A DNA stretch of 64,000 nucleotides from Massilia alkalitolerans DSM 17462. GTDB lineage: Bacteria; Pseudomonadota; Gammaproteobacteria; Burkholderiales; Burkholderiaceae_D. The position numbers were made by a program, and so were the translations under genes. Position 1 is the first letter of the stretch. Every line of letters begins with the position of its first letter. Of the stretch, positions 45,193-54,177 are shown piece by piece. Where the stretch lies: the NCBI RefSeq assembly GCF_000427785.1, contig NZ_ATYR01000001.1:62149-126148 (forward strand). Reading direction: 5' to 3'. The notes beneath the pieces are model-generated. The model did not search any database and had not been told where the DNA came from. It saw only the letters and a program-made list of their open reading frames with translations.

Positions 45193-45758
45193 GGGAAAGG
45201 GCTTGCCGTGTCGAAGCGCTTGCCGTCGGGCGTCCGCGGCAGGCCCGTATCCTGAATGCGCCTGACCGACGCCAGCGCGGCGGCCGCGCCTGAAGCGGTG
45301 AGCGCGTCCGTCACCAGCTTGCGTTCAGCCGGCGGCAGCGCGGCCACGCTCGCGGCATACTGCGGCGCTTGCGTTTGCCCGCTCTCCTTGAATGCCCTGG
45401 CAAGGGCGCGGTAATAGGCTGCCGGACGGCCTTCCGCCACCAGGATGACGTCGGCCTGCGCAGCGGCGCCCGGCTGGAGCGTGCGGCGCGCCGACCGGTT
45501 CTGGTACTTCAGCTTGTCGAAGCTGGCATAGCGGGCGCTTCCCGGCACTTCCAGGCGATAGTGGCCGGCTGCGTCGGTCAGGGCAGCCTTGAGCAGCTTC
45601 CCGTCCTTGTCCTCGATGTTGACCGTGACGGCGGGAATGCCCGTTCCGCGCGCGCCGCCATCGACGACCCGGCCGCGGATGATCTCGGCCGCAAGCGACT
45701 GGCCGGCAAAAGCGATCGCGACAAGGGCGATCAAGGACGATCGTTTCATGCTGTGCAT
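45186..45758 (-). CDS. Exported carboxypeptidase-regulatory-like domain protein
   Basis: 190 residues. Signal peptide (SSLIALVAIAFAGQSLAA). Residues ~25-110 form a transthyretin-like beta domain (IIRGRVVDGGARGTGIPAVT, TDAAGHYRLEVPG), followed by a helical C-terminal region with no motif. Such domains occur in surface-associated proteins. GGGAGG lies before ATG 45758; ATG 45749 is possible. Confidence 0.78.
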   Translation of the reverse strand: MHSMKRSSLIALVAIAFAGQSLAAEIIRGRVVDGGARGTGIPAVTVNIEDKDGKLLKAALTDAAGHYRLEVPGSARYASFDKLKYQNRSARRTLQPGAAAQADVILVAEGRPAAYYRALARAFKESGQTQAPQYAASVAALPPAERKLVTDALTASGAAAALASVRRIQDTGLPRTPDGKRFDTASPFPH

Positions 45759-45801
45759 TCCATCCTCCCGAGGCAAACTGCGTGGCCGCCGATGCTGACC
45801 G

Positions 45802-45818
45802 AGAGTAAAGCATACTCT
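45802..45818. promoter_or_regulatory. 17-bp palindrome AGAGTA-N5-TACTCT
   Basis: Perfect 6-bp arms, in the 180-bp gap between the minus-strand exported protein and the plus-strand small gene. Operator-like; no regulator can be assigned. Confidence 0.3.
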
Positions 45819-45938
45819 GCCGGCCGCGCCTAGCCCTGGGTCGACTCAGCCATAACACGCGGAAACGAATATTTCGCCCGTTACGGTTTGGAACAATTTC
45901 GAATCGTGCATACCTGCGGTCGGGATTACGATTTATTC

Positions 45939-46310
45939 ATGAACTTCAGCTTTTCTACCCCAACCAGCGGCGCGTGCCTGGTGAAGCTCTGGGCCAGCGG
46001 ACGCTACGGCTTTTCGCTGCCGAAGAAGGTCGAGATCACCGGCCAGGACGGCGTGACCTCGACCTATCTGTACCACAGCCGAAAAGTCGGGCTGACGTCC
46101 GAACTCACCAACCGCACGCTTGTCAGAATCGCGATTGCCCAGTTCCTGCAAGGCGCCGCGGGCGAGGTCCACCAGATCGACGATACGGTGGCGCCCTTTC
46201 CCGGCACCCTGACGCAGATCCGGCCCTTCGCCCCGCCGCCACCGCCGCCGCGCGTGCGGCCATCGCGGGTGATGCCGCGAGCGGGCTCCGTCGCCAAGGA
46301 GGCGGCATGA
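45939..46310 (+). CDS. Small protein of unknown function
   Basis: 123 residues. Beta-rich start (FSFSTPTSGACLVKLWASGR, KKVEITGQDGVTSTYLYH), then a helix (TLVRIAIAQFLQ) and a Pro/Arg-rich tail. No family recognised. I prefer ATG 45939; a TTG at 45888 would add 17 residues. It is followed 27 bp later by another small gene on the same strand, so a two-gene unit is likely. Confidence 0.55.
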   Translation: MNFSFSTPTSGACLVKLWASGRYGFSLPKKVEITGQDGVTSTYLYHSRKVGLTSELTNRTLVRIAIAQFLQGAAGEVHQIDDTVAPFPGTLTQIRPFAPPPPPPRVRPSRVMPRAGSVAKEAA

Positions 46311-46337
46311 TTTCAACACGGAAGACGAGGTAGACGC

Positions 46338-46739
46338 ATGCGTATCAGCTTCACTCCCGGCCAGGTCGCCATGCTCATCGGCAGGGCCGAACGCCAGCTC
46401 GAACAGATCGTCGCCGACTCGATCCGCGAGGTCGGCAGCGGACGCAACATCGCGCGCGGCGCGCAGCACATCCTGCACGAGACGGTGGTCACCCTGATCC
46501 GCCTGTACCGCGAACAGGTGCCTGGCGGCGCGCCGGTCGCCACCCGCATCGCACGTGCCTACGCCAAGGGAGCCGACGCCCACACCGGGGTGCCGACCCT
46601 GGCCTGCGTGCGGACCATGCTCTCGATCATGCGCGACGCCGGCGCACTGCTGGCGGACCCATCGCAGCCGCAGCTGGATGCGCCGAAGCTGGACACGCCG
46701 CAGCCTAGGCCGCCGGCCGTAAGGCTCGGACCGGCCTAG
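46338..46739 (+). CDS. Small predicted helical protein of unknown function
   Basis: 133 residues. Mostly helical (VAMLIGRAERQLEQIVADSI, GAQHILHETVVTLIRLYREQ, LACVRTMLSIMRDAGALL) with a Pro-rich tail. GAGGTAG precedes the ATG. No family recognised; its 3' end overlaps the MFS gene on the other strand by four bases. Confidence 0.6.
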   Translation: MRISFTPGQVAMLIGRAERQLEQIVADSIREVGSGRNIARGAQHILHETVVTLIRLYREQVPGGAPVATRIARAYAKGADAHTGVPTLACVRTMLSIMRDAGALLADPSQPQLDAPKLDTPQPRPPAVRLGPA

Positions 46740-47956
46740 GCTGCCTGCCCGGCCGTGCCGGCCTGGCGCGCACGGGTACTGCCGCCCACCCCTACCGCGG
46801 TGGCGATCGCCAGCGCCTGGAACAGCGCCACGCCCGCGAACACCCAGCCCGGCCGGCCCGCATCCATCACCAGCCCGAACAGCAGCGGGCCGATCGCCAG
46901 GCCGCTGTCCAGGCCCGAATACACGACGCCGTACACCCGCCCGGTCGCGCCCTGCGGTGCGGCGGCGCGGATCATCAGGTCGCGCGAAGGTCCGGCCACG
47001 CCCGAGCACAGGCCGATCAGGCCCATCAGCGGCAAGGCCATCCAGGACGGGCCGGCGCCCGCCGCCAGCACCAGGGCCAGCAGCGCCGCCGCCGCGAAGG
47101 CGGCCGCCACGGTGCGGTCGTGCTGCTTCGAATGCGCCCCCAGGAAGCCGCCCGCCACCATGCCCAGCGCCGAGGCCAGCATGTAGGCGGTGTAGGAACT
47201 GGTGGCGAGCGCATGCGAGATGCCGTACAGCGATTCCAGGCTGATCGTCGCGAAGCTCTGGATGCCGCCCAGCGCCACCGCCGTCAGCAGGAAGAAGCCA
47301 AAGCACAGCCAGACGGCGCGCAGCTTGAGGAAACCCAGCGTGCCGCCCTGGGCAGTCCCGGCCGTACGCTTGATCGGATCCGGGTACAGGACAGCGCGAT
47401 TCAGCACCAGCAAGGCCAGCACGGCCATCGGCAGCAGCGCCGCCCACAGCAGCGCGGCGCGCCAGCCCTGGGTGGCCGCGATCGAGGTCAGGAAGATCGG
47501 CGCCGCGGCCCAGCCGATGTTGCCGCTGATGCCGTGCACCGAGAAGCCGTGCGCCAGGCGGTCGCGCGAGACGCGCTGGTTCAGCAGCGTGTAGTCGGCC
47601 GGGTGGAAGATCGCATTGCCGATGCCGGCCAGCAGCGCGCCCGCCACCAGGCCGGCATAGCTGTCCACGCGCGAGAGCACCAGCGCCGACACGCCCAGCA
47701 TCGACATGCCGAAGAACAGCACGGCGCGCGCGCCGACGCGGTCGACCACGAAGCCGGCCAGGGCCTGCCCCACGCCCGAGACCACGAAGAACACCGTCAT
47801 CAGGAGACCCAGCTCGGTGTAGCTGAGGCCGAAGGCGGGCTTGAGCCAGGGGATCAGGGCCGCCAGGATCAGGTGGTAGAAGTGCGAGGTGCCGTGCGCC
47901 AGGCCGACCAGGCCGATCACGCGGGCATCCTGCCTCAAGGTGTTTTCGTTGTTCAT
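46736..47956 (-). CDS. MFS transporter, fosmidomycin-resistance-like
   Basis: 406 residues, twelve helices. HGTSHFYHLILAALIPWLKP and FFVVSGVGQALAGFVVDRVGAR with HGISGNIGWAAAP resemble Fsr-type drug exporters. Divergent from an AraC-like gene 86 bp away, which probably controls it. Start ATG 47956 after GAGGG. Substrate unproven. Confidence 0.87.
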   Translation of the reverse strand: MNNENTLRQDARVIGLVGLAHGTSHFYHLILAALIPWLKPAFGLSYTELGLLMTVFFVVSGVGQALAGFVVDRVGARAVLFFGMSMLGVSALVLSRVDSYAGLVAGALLAGIGNAIFHPADYTLLNQRVSRDRLAHGFSVHGISGNIGWAAAPIFLTSIAATQGWRAALLWAALLPMAVLALLVLNRAVLYPDPIKRTAGTAQGGTLGFLKLRAVWLCFGFFLLTAVALGGIQSFATISLESLYGISHALATSSYTAYMLASALGMVAGGFLGAHSKQHDRTVAAAFAAAALLALVLAAGAGPSWMALPLMGLIGLCSGVAGPSRDLMIRAAAPQGATGRVYGVVYSGLDSGLAIGPLLFGLVMDAGRPGWVFAGVALFQALAIATAVGVGGSTRARQAGTAGQAA

Positions 47957-48042
47957 CGCATCCCTCTTGTCGAAAAGCCAGTGTAAGCACATTTCCGGCG
48001 TCCGATTTAAGATAGCCTGTCAAGATTTGTCGAGAACCTGCC

Positions 48043-48837
48043 ATGCCGCTTACGAGAACCTCGCTTCCCCCGACCCCGGGACCGGGCCCGACCGGCGAGC
48101 GTCCGGTCAGCCTGGTGGCCCGCGACCTGCCCGCCGACGTCTCGGTGGGGGCCCACAGCCACGAGTGGGGACAACTGACCTATGCGCACAACGGCCTGAT
48201 GCGCGTGAGCGCGGAAGGCAGTAGCTGGATCGTGCCGCCGCAGCGCGCGATCTGGATCGCACCGCACGTCGTCCACGAAGTCGCGATGATGGAAGCGGCC
48301 TGCCTCAGTCCCTTGCGCATCCACGCCTCGCGCGACCCGTTCCGCGGCGAGACCTGCCGCGTGGTGGAAGTGAGCAGCCTGCTGCGCGAGCTGATCGCCG
48401 CCCTCGAGACGGGCGACCAGCCGCGCGACCCGGGGCGCGCCGCCCTGATCGGCGAACTGATCCTGGACGAACTGGCGCGCGCGCCCTCGCGCCCGATCCG
48501 CGTGCCGCTGCCGCGCGACAAGCGCTTGCATGGCCTGTGCGAAGCCCTGCTCGCGGCGCCCGGAGACACCCAGACCCTGGCCGGCTGGGCGCACGCGGCG
48601 GGCGCCTCGGAGCGCACACTGGCGCGCCTGTTCGAACGCGAGCTGGGAATGAGCTTCGGCCAGTGGCGCCAGCAGGTGCGCCTGGCCCACGGCGTTTCCC
48701 TGATCGCGCGCGGCATGCCGCTGTGGCAGGTGGCGCAGCAGCTCGGCTACGCCAGCCAGTCGGCCTTCAGCGCCATGTTCAGGAATACCTTCGGCAGCAC
48801 GCCCTCGAGCTTCTTCGCGGACGACCGGCGCCGCTAG
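48043..48837 (+). CDS. AraC-family regulator with N-terminal cupin
   Basis: 264 residues. Cupin-like sensor (SVGAHSHEWGQLTYAHNG, PPQRAIWIAPHVVHEV) and an AraC HTH pair (TLAGWAHAAGASERTLARLF; PLWQVAQQLGYASQSAFSAMF; TPSSFFADD). Likely regulator of the divergent MFS gene. Ends over the histidine-kinase relic on the other strand. Confidence 0.89.
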   Translation: MPLTRTSLPPTPGPGPTGERPVSLVARDLPADVSVGAHSHEWGQLTYAHNGLMRVSAEGSSWIVPPQRAIWIAPHVVHEVAMMEAACLSPLRIHASRDPFRGETCRVVEVSSLLRELIAALETGDQPRDPGRAALIGELILDELARAPSRPIRVPLPRDKRLHGLCEALLAAPGDTQTLAGWAHAAGASERTLARLFERELGMSFGQWRQQVRLAHGVSLIARGMPLWQVAQQLGYASQSAFSAMFRNTFGSTPSSFFADDRRR

Positions 48838-48964
48838 AAGCTGATGACGAAGCGCGCCCCCTGCTTCTTGGTCGTGAAGAAGGGCGTGAAGATGTGGTTG
48901 ACGAGTTCGAGCGGCACGCCCGCGCCGTCATCGGCCACCCCGATGCGCAGGCGCTGCGCGAGTA
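48834..48964 (-). pseudogene. Relic of a histidine-kinase ATPase domain
   Basis: About 43 codons in one frame: LRIGVADDGAGVPLELVNHIF then TPFFTTKKQG, the G1 and F boxes of a HATPase. The expected G2 box (GxGLGL) is absent; the frame ends GARFVISF and stop. There is no kinase upstream: the PhoD-like gene stops at 48967, immediately before it. This is a fragment, not a working gene; type and start are approximate. Confidence 0.7.
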
Positions 48965-48966
48965 AA

Positions 48967-50943
48967 TCAGCGTTTCCTTGCGGTCGCTGCAGCGACCGCA
49001 AGGGGCTCTCCCTGATCCGGCGCCAGGAAGCGGGTCGACGGCCGGCCATCTGCGTTGTGCTGCACGATGCGCACCGGCCGGCCTTGCGCGTCGAGCCACA
49101 CCTGGCCGATCCCGGCGCCATTCCAGACGCGCTCGCCCTCCTGGCGCTGATCCGGCAGGTGCGGCGTGAACACGAGATCGCGGCGCTGGGTGAACCAGTT
49201 CAGCGGCGAGCGCGGCGAATACAGCCAGCGATTCAGGCGATCGAGCCAGTCCAGCAGGCGGCGCGGGAATTCGTTCTTGATGCCGCTGCTGGTGATCTGC
49301 CAGACATGCGGCACCCGGTCCGAGTCGCGCACCTCGACATCGTAGGCGAAGGAGTAGTGCACGTCGCCCGACAGGACCACGTAATTTCCCGGGGTGCGCG
49401 AATGGCTGAAGATATTCAGCATGCTGCCGGCCGCGCCGCGATGCGCCATCCAGTTCTCGGCGTCGACGGTCAGGGCCGCACCCAGAAAGGTGGCAAGCCG
49501 CTGCACCACCTCGATCAGCTTGACCCCGAACATGGGCGTCGGCGAGACGATGACGGCGGCGGTTTCGTCCAGCAGTTCATGCTGCAGCTCGGTCAAGGAC
49601 TCCCAATCCATCAGGCCCGAAGGATGGCCGGGCCGGCGCCGGTTGCGCCAGCGCCGGGTGCGGGTATCGAGCACGATGATCGTGGGCTGGGTCCGCAGAA
49701 CGAAATCCCACTTGCGGAAAGCCAGCAAACGGTCGATCAGCGCGTCCTGCCTTGGTGCGTCGAACCGGTCGTCGCCAGCCGCCGTGTCGATCAGCCCCGC
49801 CAGGTCGTCCAGCGCCGCCCCGAAGACCTCGGGGCGATTGCCCCAGCCCTGGCACAGCATGTAGGCCACCAGCGCATTGCCCACGATGCGGCGCGAGAAC
49901 GGGTGCTCGTAGGCGGTGGTTTCCCACTTGGCCGACAGGTTCCAGTCGTCGGTGATGTCGTGGTCGTCGAAGATCATCAGGGTCTGGACGTGCGCCAGCA
50001 GCCGGGCGGCGCGCGGCAGGTCGCCGCGAAAGCCCGCCAGCGCCTGCGACTCGCGCTGCCAGCGCTGCGCATGCCTGGGTTCCAGCACCGGCGGGGCCGC
50101 ATCCGCCACCAGTTGCCAGGGCACCGGTGACCAGACCAACAGGTACATGGCCATCACCTCGGACAGGGTGACCAGGTGGTTGTGCGCATTGGCCGTGGTG
50201 AAGATCGGCTTTTCGCTGCCGCCGAAGAAGCGGTCGCGCAGCGCATCGTTGGATTTGACTGCAGGGAGCAGCTCTTCGCGCCGGTAGTAACTGGCCGGAT
50301 GGCGGTACAGGGCCTCGCTGTCGGCGACCACCGCGCCTTGCAGGCATTCGGCATACAGGCCCAGGCGCCGGATCAGCGCGTGGATCGCCGCCAGCATCGG
50401 GCCCGCCACGTCGTCTGCATACACCTGGTCTCCGCACAGCATCAGCATGGCGGGCCGCTCCTCGGCCTGCCCGACCTGATCGGCCAGCAAGGCGTCGGCG
50501 CGCGCCAGGCCGTCGCGCGCGGGATGGTGCGGCTTGCGGCAGGAGCCGAACAGGATATTGTCGCTGCGGCTGCGCAGCACCAGGTTCGGCCGGGCGGCGC
50601 CCGCATGCAGCAGGTGCGGCGCCCATTGGGCGATGCCGGCCTCCTTGCCGTCGTCCTGCGTGACGAGCAGGTCGTATTCGATGATGGTGTCCTGCGGCAG
50701 CGGCTCGGTGAGCGCCACATCGATCAGGTGCACGCAGGCGTGGCGGCCGACATGTATCACGCGACAGCGGCCCGCGTCCAGGGGCAGGCGCCGAGGCGCC
50801 TCTCCGCTGGGCGCCAGCACCAGGGTCAGGTCGAGCGGCGCGCTGCCGACCAGCCATAGCACCAGGCGGCCCGGCTCGAGACGGCGCAGGATGGGGCCGG
50901 CGAGTACGGGCGGCAGGTCGTCGGAAACAGGTGGCTGGATCAA
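48967..50943 (-). CDS. PhoD-like metallophosphatase
   Basis: 658 residues. PhoD/MPP family: LFGSCRKPHHPARDG, LMLCGDQVYADDVAGP, LMIFDDHDITDDWN, VLSGDVHYSFAYD. Alkaline phosphatase/phosphodiesterase-like. No signal peptide, so probably cytosolic, unlike classical Tat-exported PhoD. The start is TTG at 50943 (no ATG near the domain start), so the 5' end is less certain. Confidence 0.85.
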   Translation of the reverse strand: MIQPPVSDDLPPVLAGPILRRLEPGRLVLWLVGSAPLDLTLVLAPSGEAPRRLPLDAGRCRVIHVGRHACVHLIDVALTEPLPQDTIIEYDLLVTQDDGKEAGIAQWAPHLLHAGAARPNLVLRSRSDNILFGSCRKPHHPARDGLARADALLADQVGQAEERPAMLMLCGDQVYADDVAGPMLAAIHALIRRLGLYAECLQGAVVADSEALYRHPASYYRREELLPAVKSNDALRDRFFGGSEKPIFTTANAHNHLVTLSEVMAMYLLVWSPVPWQLVADAAPPVLEPRHAQRWQRESQALAGFRGDLPRAARLLAHVQTLMIFDDHDITDDWNLSAKWETTAYEHPFSRRIVGNALVAYMLCQGWGNRPEVFGAALDDLAGLIDTAAGDDRFDAPRQDALIDRLLAFRKWDFVLRTQPTIIVLDTRTRRWRNRRRPGHPSGLMDWESLTELQHELLDETAAVIVSPTPMFGVKLIEVVQRLATFLGAALTVDAENWMAHRGAAGSMLNIFSHSRTPGNYVVLSGDVHYSFAYDVEVRDSDRVPHVWQITSSGIKNEFPRRLLDWLDRLNRWLYSPRSPLNWFTQRRDLVFTPHLPDQRQEGERVWNGAGIGQVWLDAQGRPVRIVQHNADGRPSTRFLAPDQGEPLAVAAATARKR

Positions 50944-51284
50944 TCGGGAGCGCTATGCTGGTTTGATGAACAAACGAGTGTAGCAGACGTGCCGGATGGC
51001 TTGGGCACACGAACAGCTTGTCCGCGCGCGGTCTCCGGCAAGCCGGTTACAGCGAAAACGCCGACAGATATCTACCGCGCCTATGTTGGACATCATGAAA
51101 AGTCATTGGACCGTTATGCCGTACCACCGCATCATGCTCCCGTCTCCTCTACTTTCTCCTCCAAGAAAATAGATTCATGCCCGCGCTCAGCGGGCATTTT
51201 TTTTGTCAATTCAGCCATTCAGCCATTCAGCGTTCGCGCTTTGCGACCTCGGCGGATGAGCACACAGCACAGTCCGGAGAGCTC
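50944..51284. other. 341-bp region without a supported gene
   Basis: No convincing coding frame. It contains a strong plus-strand terminator at 51177-51204 with no plus-strand protein gene before it, and a run of imperfect CAGCCATT repeats just after (51211-51230). Base composition falls below that of the neighbours towards the right end. Confidence 0.6.
51177..51204 (+). terminator. Rho-independent terminator without an upstream gene
   Basis: ATGCCCGC-GCTCA-GCGGGCAT, a perfect 8-bp stem with 5-base loop, followed by eight T. Clearly a terminator for plus-strand transcription. Since no plus-strand gene ends here, it could end a small RNA starting in 50944-51170, or be left over from a lost gene. 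Confidence 0.75.
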
Positions 51285-51677
51285 TCACCTGGAAGCGGAG
51301 TGAATTGCACAAGCGCCCTTGAGTTCCGGTGCTGGTGACATGAATTTGACACGGTCATTGCAGAGAGAATATGCAACCCGGACGGGTAAAGCGCGGCCGC
51401 TGATGCGGGCCGTGTGCAGCAGTTTGCGTTCGGCTGTGTCGCTATACAGCTTGAGTTCGGCAACCGTGGATGTGTCCGATGGCGTCGTGATCTCGACTGT
51501 CGCTCCAGCCATAGTCAAGGTATGCCTTCTGCCGTCCGATGGCAAAACGTGCTGCGCAGTTTCTATACCTATCTCGTTTTGAACCGAAATCTGATACGAG
51601 GCCGAACTTGCAGGCGGAGTGGCATTTACCCCTGCGGAAATTGCAACCAACCCAGCTAGAAGACTCAGCTTGCGCAT
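51285..51677 (-). CDS. Exported small protein of unknown function
   Basis: 130 residues. Signal peptide MRKLSLLAGLVAISAGVNA; the mature part is beta-rich (SYQISVQNEIGIETAQHVL, HTLTMAGATVEITT, LPVRVAYSLCNDRVKF) with two cysteines that could pair. Lower GC and less biased codons than neighbours, suggesting transfer. GAAAGGG precedes the ATG. No family recognised. Confidence 0.65.
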   Translation of the reverse strand: MRKLSLLAGLVAISAGVNATPPASSASYQISVQNEIGIETAQHVLPSDGRRHTLTMAGATVEITTPSDTSTVAELKLYSDTAERKLLHTARISGRALPVRVAYSLCNDRVKFMSPAPELKGACAIHSASR

Positions 51678-51797
51678 GTCTGCCCTTTCGACCTTGTCTG
51701 GTAGGGCAATATTGAGCATAAGTGACTTGGCGGTCGATAACACTATAGCGTTAATCACACCGATGAGCGGCATGTGGAAGTCTTTCTGAAGCAAAAC

Positions 51798-51817
51798 GTT
51801 TAGTAAACGAACTAAAC
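51798..51817. promoter_or_regulatory. Perfect inverted repeat upstream of the mannoside cluster
   Basis: GTTTAGTAAACGAACTAAAC: 7-bp arms around AAACGA, 95 bp before the GH92 gene. An overlapping AAACGTTT (51794-51801) adds symmetry. Size and place fit an operator for the LacI-family regulator at 56488. Confidence 0.55.
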
Positions 51818-51911
51818 AAGGGCTGAGTTACCATCGCTTTATTGCTCAAAAAGCAAACTCGGCATATACATGCGAGACAAGAAAGCGTTTGCCGCCACTG
51901 TTGGAGACTCC

Positions 51912-54177
51912 ATGACCGTCCGTTCGACCCGCGCCGCCCTCTCCCACTCTTCATCGGCACCGGCGGCGACGGCCACACCTTCCCTGGCGCCACCCGCCCT
52001 TCGGCATGGTGCAGCTCAGCCCCGACACCCAGGTGCGCCACTTCCGCCAGAGCTATCCCTGGGCCGCCGGCTACCGCTACGAGGACAATTCGATCCTCGG
52101 CTTCTCGCACACCCACTTCTCCGGCAGCGGCCACTCCGACCTGGGCGACGTGCTCCTGATGCCCACCAGCGGCGAGACCAAGCTGGAGCCCGGTTACCCC
52201 GAGCGTCCCTTCTCCGGCTACCGCTCACGCTTCTCGCACGAACAGGAACGGGCGGAGCCCGGCTACTACGCGGTGCGCCTGCAGGACAACGAGGTGGACG
52301 TGGAGCTGACCGCCAGCGAACGGGTCGGCCTGCACCGCTACCGCTTCAGGAAGGACGCGACGGCCAAAGTCATCCTCGACCTGCGCTCGAGCATCTACGA
52401 CTACGGCAGCAAGAACCTGTGGTCGCGCCTGCGCGTGGTTGATGCCACCACCCTCACCGGCATGCGCGAGACGCGCGGCTGGGCGCCCGGACGCCAGCTC
52501 TACTTCGCGGTGAAATTCTCGCGTCCGATGAGCGCGCGCCAGCTGCACAACCGCGAGGAAGCCATCGAGTACCGCGGCTTCGCCCCGCCCGGCAAGACGC
52601 CGGCGGACAAGGTGCTGGTCGAGGGCAAGGCCCTGATGGCGGCGCTGGAATTCGGCACGCCGCCGGATGGCACCCTCCTGGTGAAGGTGGCGCTGTCGCC
52701 GGTCAGCGAGGAGAATGCCCTTGCCAACCTGGAAGAGATGCCGGGCTGGGACTTCGACGCCCAGCACCTTGCCGCCTCCCATGCCTGGAACGAGGCGCTG
52801 TCTTCCGTGAAGGCCGAAGCGCCCGAGCCGATGCGCACCATGTTCTACACGGCCCTGTACCACAGCATGCTGGCGCCCTCGCTGTTCATGGACCGCGACG
52901 GCCGCTACCGCGGACCGGACAACGCGGTGCACCAGGCCAAGGGCTTCAACTTCCACTCGACCTTCTCGCTGTGGGACACCTACCGCGCCCTGCATCCCCT
53001 GCTCACCCTGGTGGCGCCGGAAAAGCGCAACGCCGATTTCGTGAACTCGCTGATCGCCGCCCGCGAGCACAGCCCCTACGGCATCCTGCCGGTGTGGTCC
53101 TTCCACGGCCTGGAGACCTGGTGCATGATCGGCTACCACGCGGTGCCGGTGATCGCCGACGCCTACATGAAGGGCATCCGCGGCTTCGATGCGGACAAGG
53201 CACTGGCCGCAATGACGGCCAGCGCCGAATACGGCCCCTACGGCGGGCTGGAACACTACATGAAGCTGGGCTACGTGCCGATCGACCGCGAGCCGGAAGC
53301 GGCGTCCAAGACCGTGGAATACGCGTTCGATGACTGGACCATCGCGCGCATGGCCGAGAAGATGGGCAAGAAGGACATCGCGACCAGTTACTACAAGCGT
53401 GCCCAGAACTACCGCAACGTGTTCGACCGCGAAACCGGCTTCATCCGCGCCCGCAAGTCGACCGGCGAATTCCGCACGCCCTTCAACCCGGTGCAGTCGA
53501 ACTACGGCAGCGACTACACCGAGGGCAGCGCATGGCAGTATTCCTGGTACATGCCGCACGATAATGCCGGCCTGATCGCCATGCTGGGCGACGCCGCCGC
53601 CATGGTGGCGAAGATCGACCAGGTCTTCGACGCCAAGGTGGAAGACAACGCCTACGCCCACATGGAGGACATCGCGGGCCTGATCGGCCACTACGCCCAC
53701 GGCAACGAGCCTTCGCACCACGTGGCCTACCTGTACAACTTCGCTGGCGCGCCCTGGCGCACCCAGGAGCGCCTGGGCCACATCATGGCGACCCAGTACC
53801 ACAACCGCCCGGACGGCCTGTCGGGCAACGACGACCTGGGCCAGATGTCGGCCTGGTTCGCCTTCACGGCGCTCGGCTTCTATCCGGTGGCGCCGGGGAG
53901 CAACGAGTACGTGATCGGCCGGCCCTTCCTGGAACGGGCGCAGTTGAACCTGCCGAACGGGAAGCGCTTCAGCGTACGCGCCGAAGGCCTGAGCGAAGCG
54001 AACCGCTACGTCGGCCGCGTCACCCTGAACGGCAAGCCGCTGGCCCGCAGTTACCTAAAACACGAAGACATCAGCGCGGGCGGAGAGTTGGTGTTCACGA
54101 TGCAGGCCACGCCGAACAAGGAGTGGGGCAAGGAACGCACTGCCCGTCCCTATACCCAGACCGCTTACCAGCCATGA
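51912..54177 (+). pseudogene. GH92 alpha-mannosidase-like gene with N-terminal frameshifts
   Basis: The body from 52006 (MVQLSPDTQ) to 54177 is one intact frame of 723 codons with GH92 features: catalytic-acid motif HGNEPSHH (Glu 568 counted from 52006) and GNDDLGQMSAWFAF. The family's N-terminal FIGTGGDGHTFPGATRP lies just before, in another frame, and the only well-placed start (ATG 51912 after GGAG) in a third. Two 1-base deletions explain this; the second falls at the CGC CC|TTC of RPFG. The gene is either a recent pseudogene or carries assembly errors. Expression from ATG 52006 would lack part of the N-terminal domain. Confidence 0.7.

Noticed and set aside
50989..51303. 104-codon plus-strand frame
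   Set aside because: It reads through the strong terminator at 51177-51204 and has no ribosome site or family; not supported as a gene.
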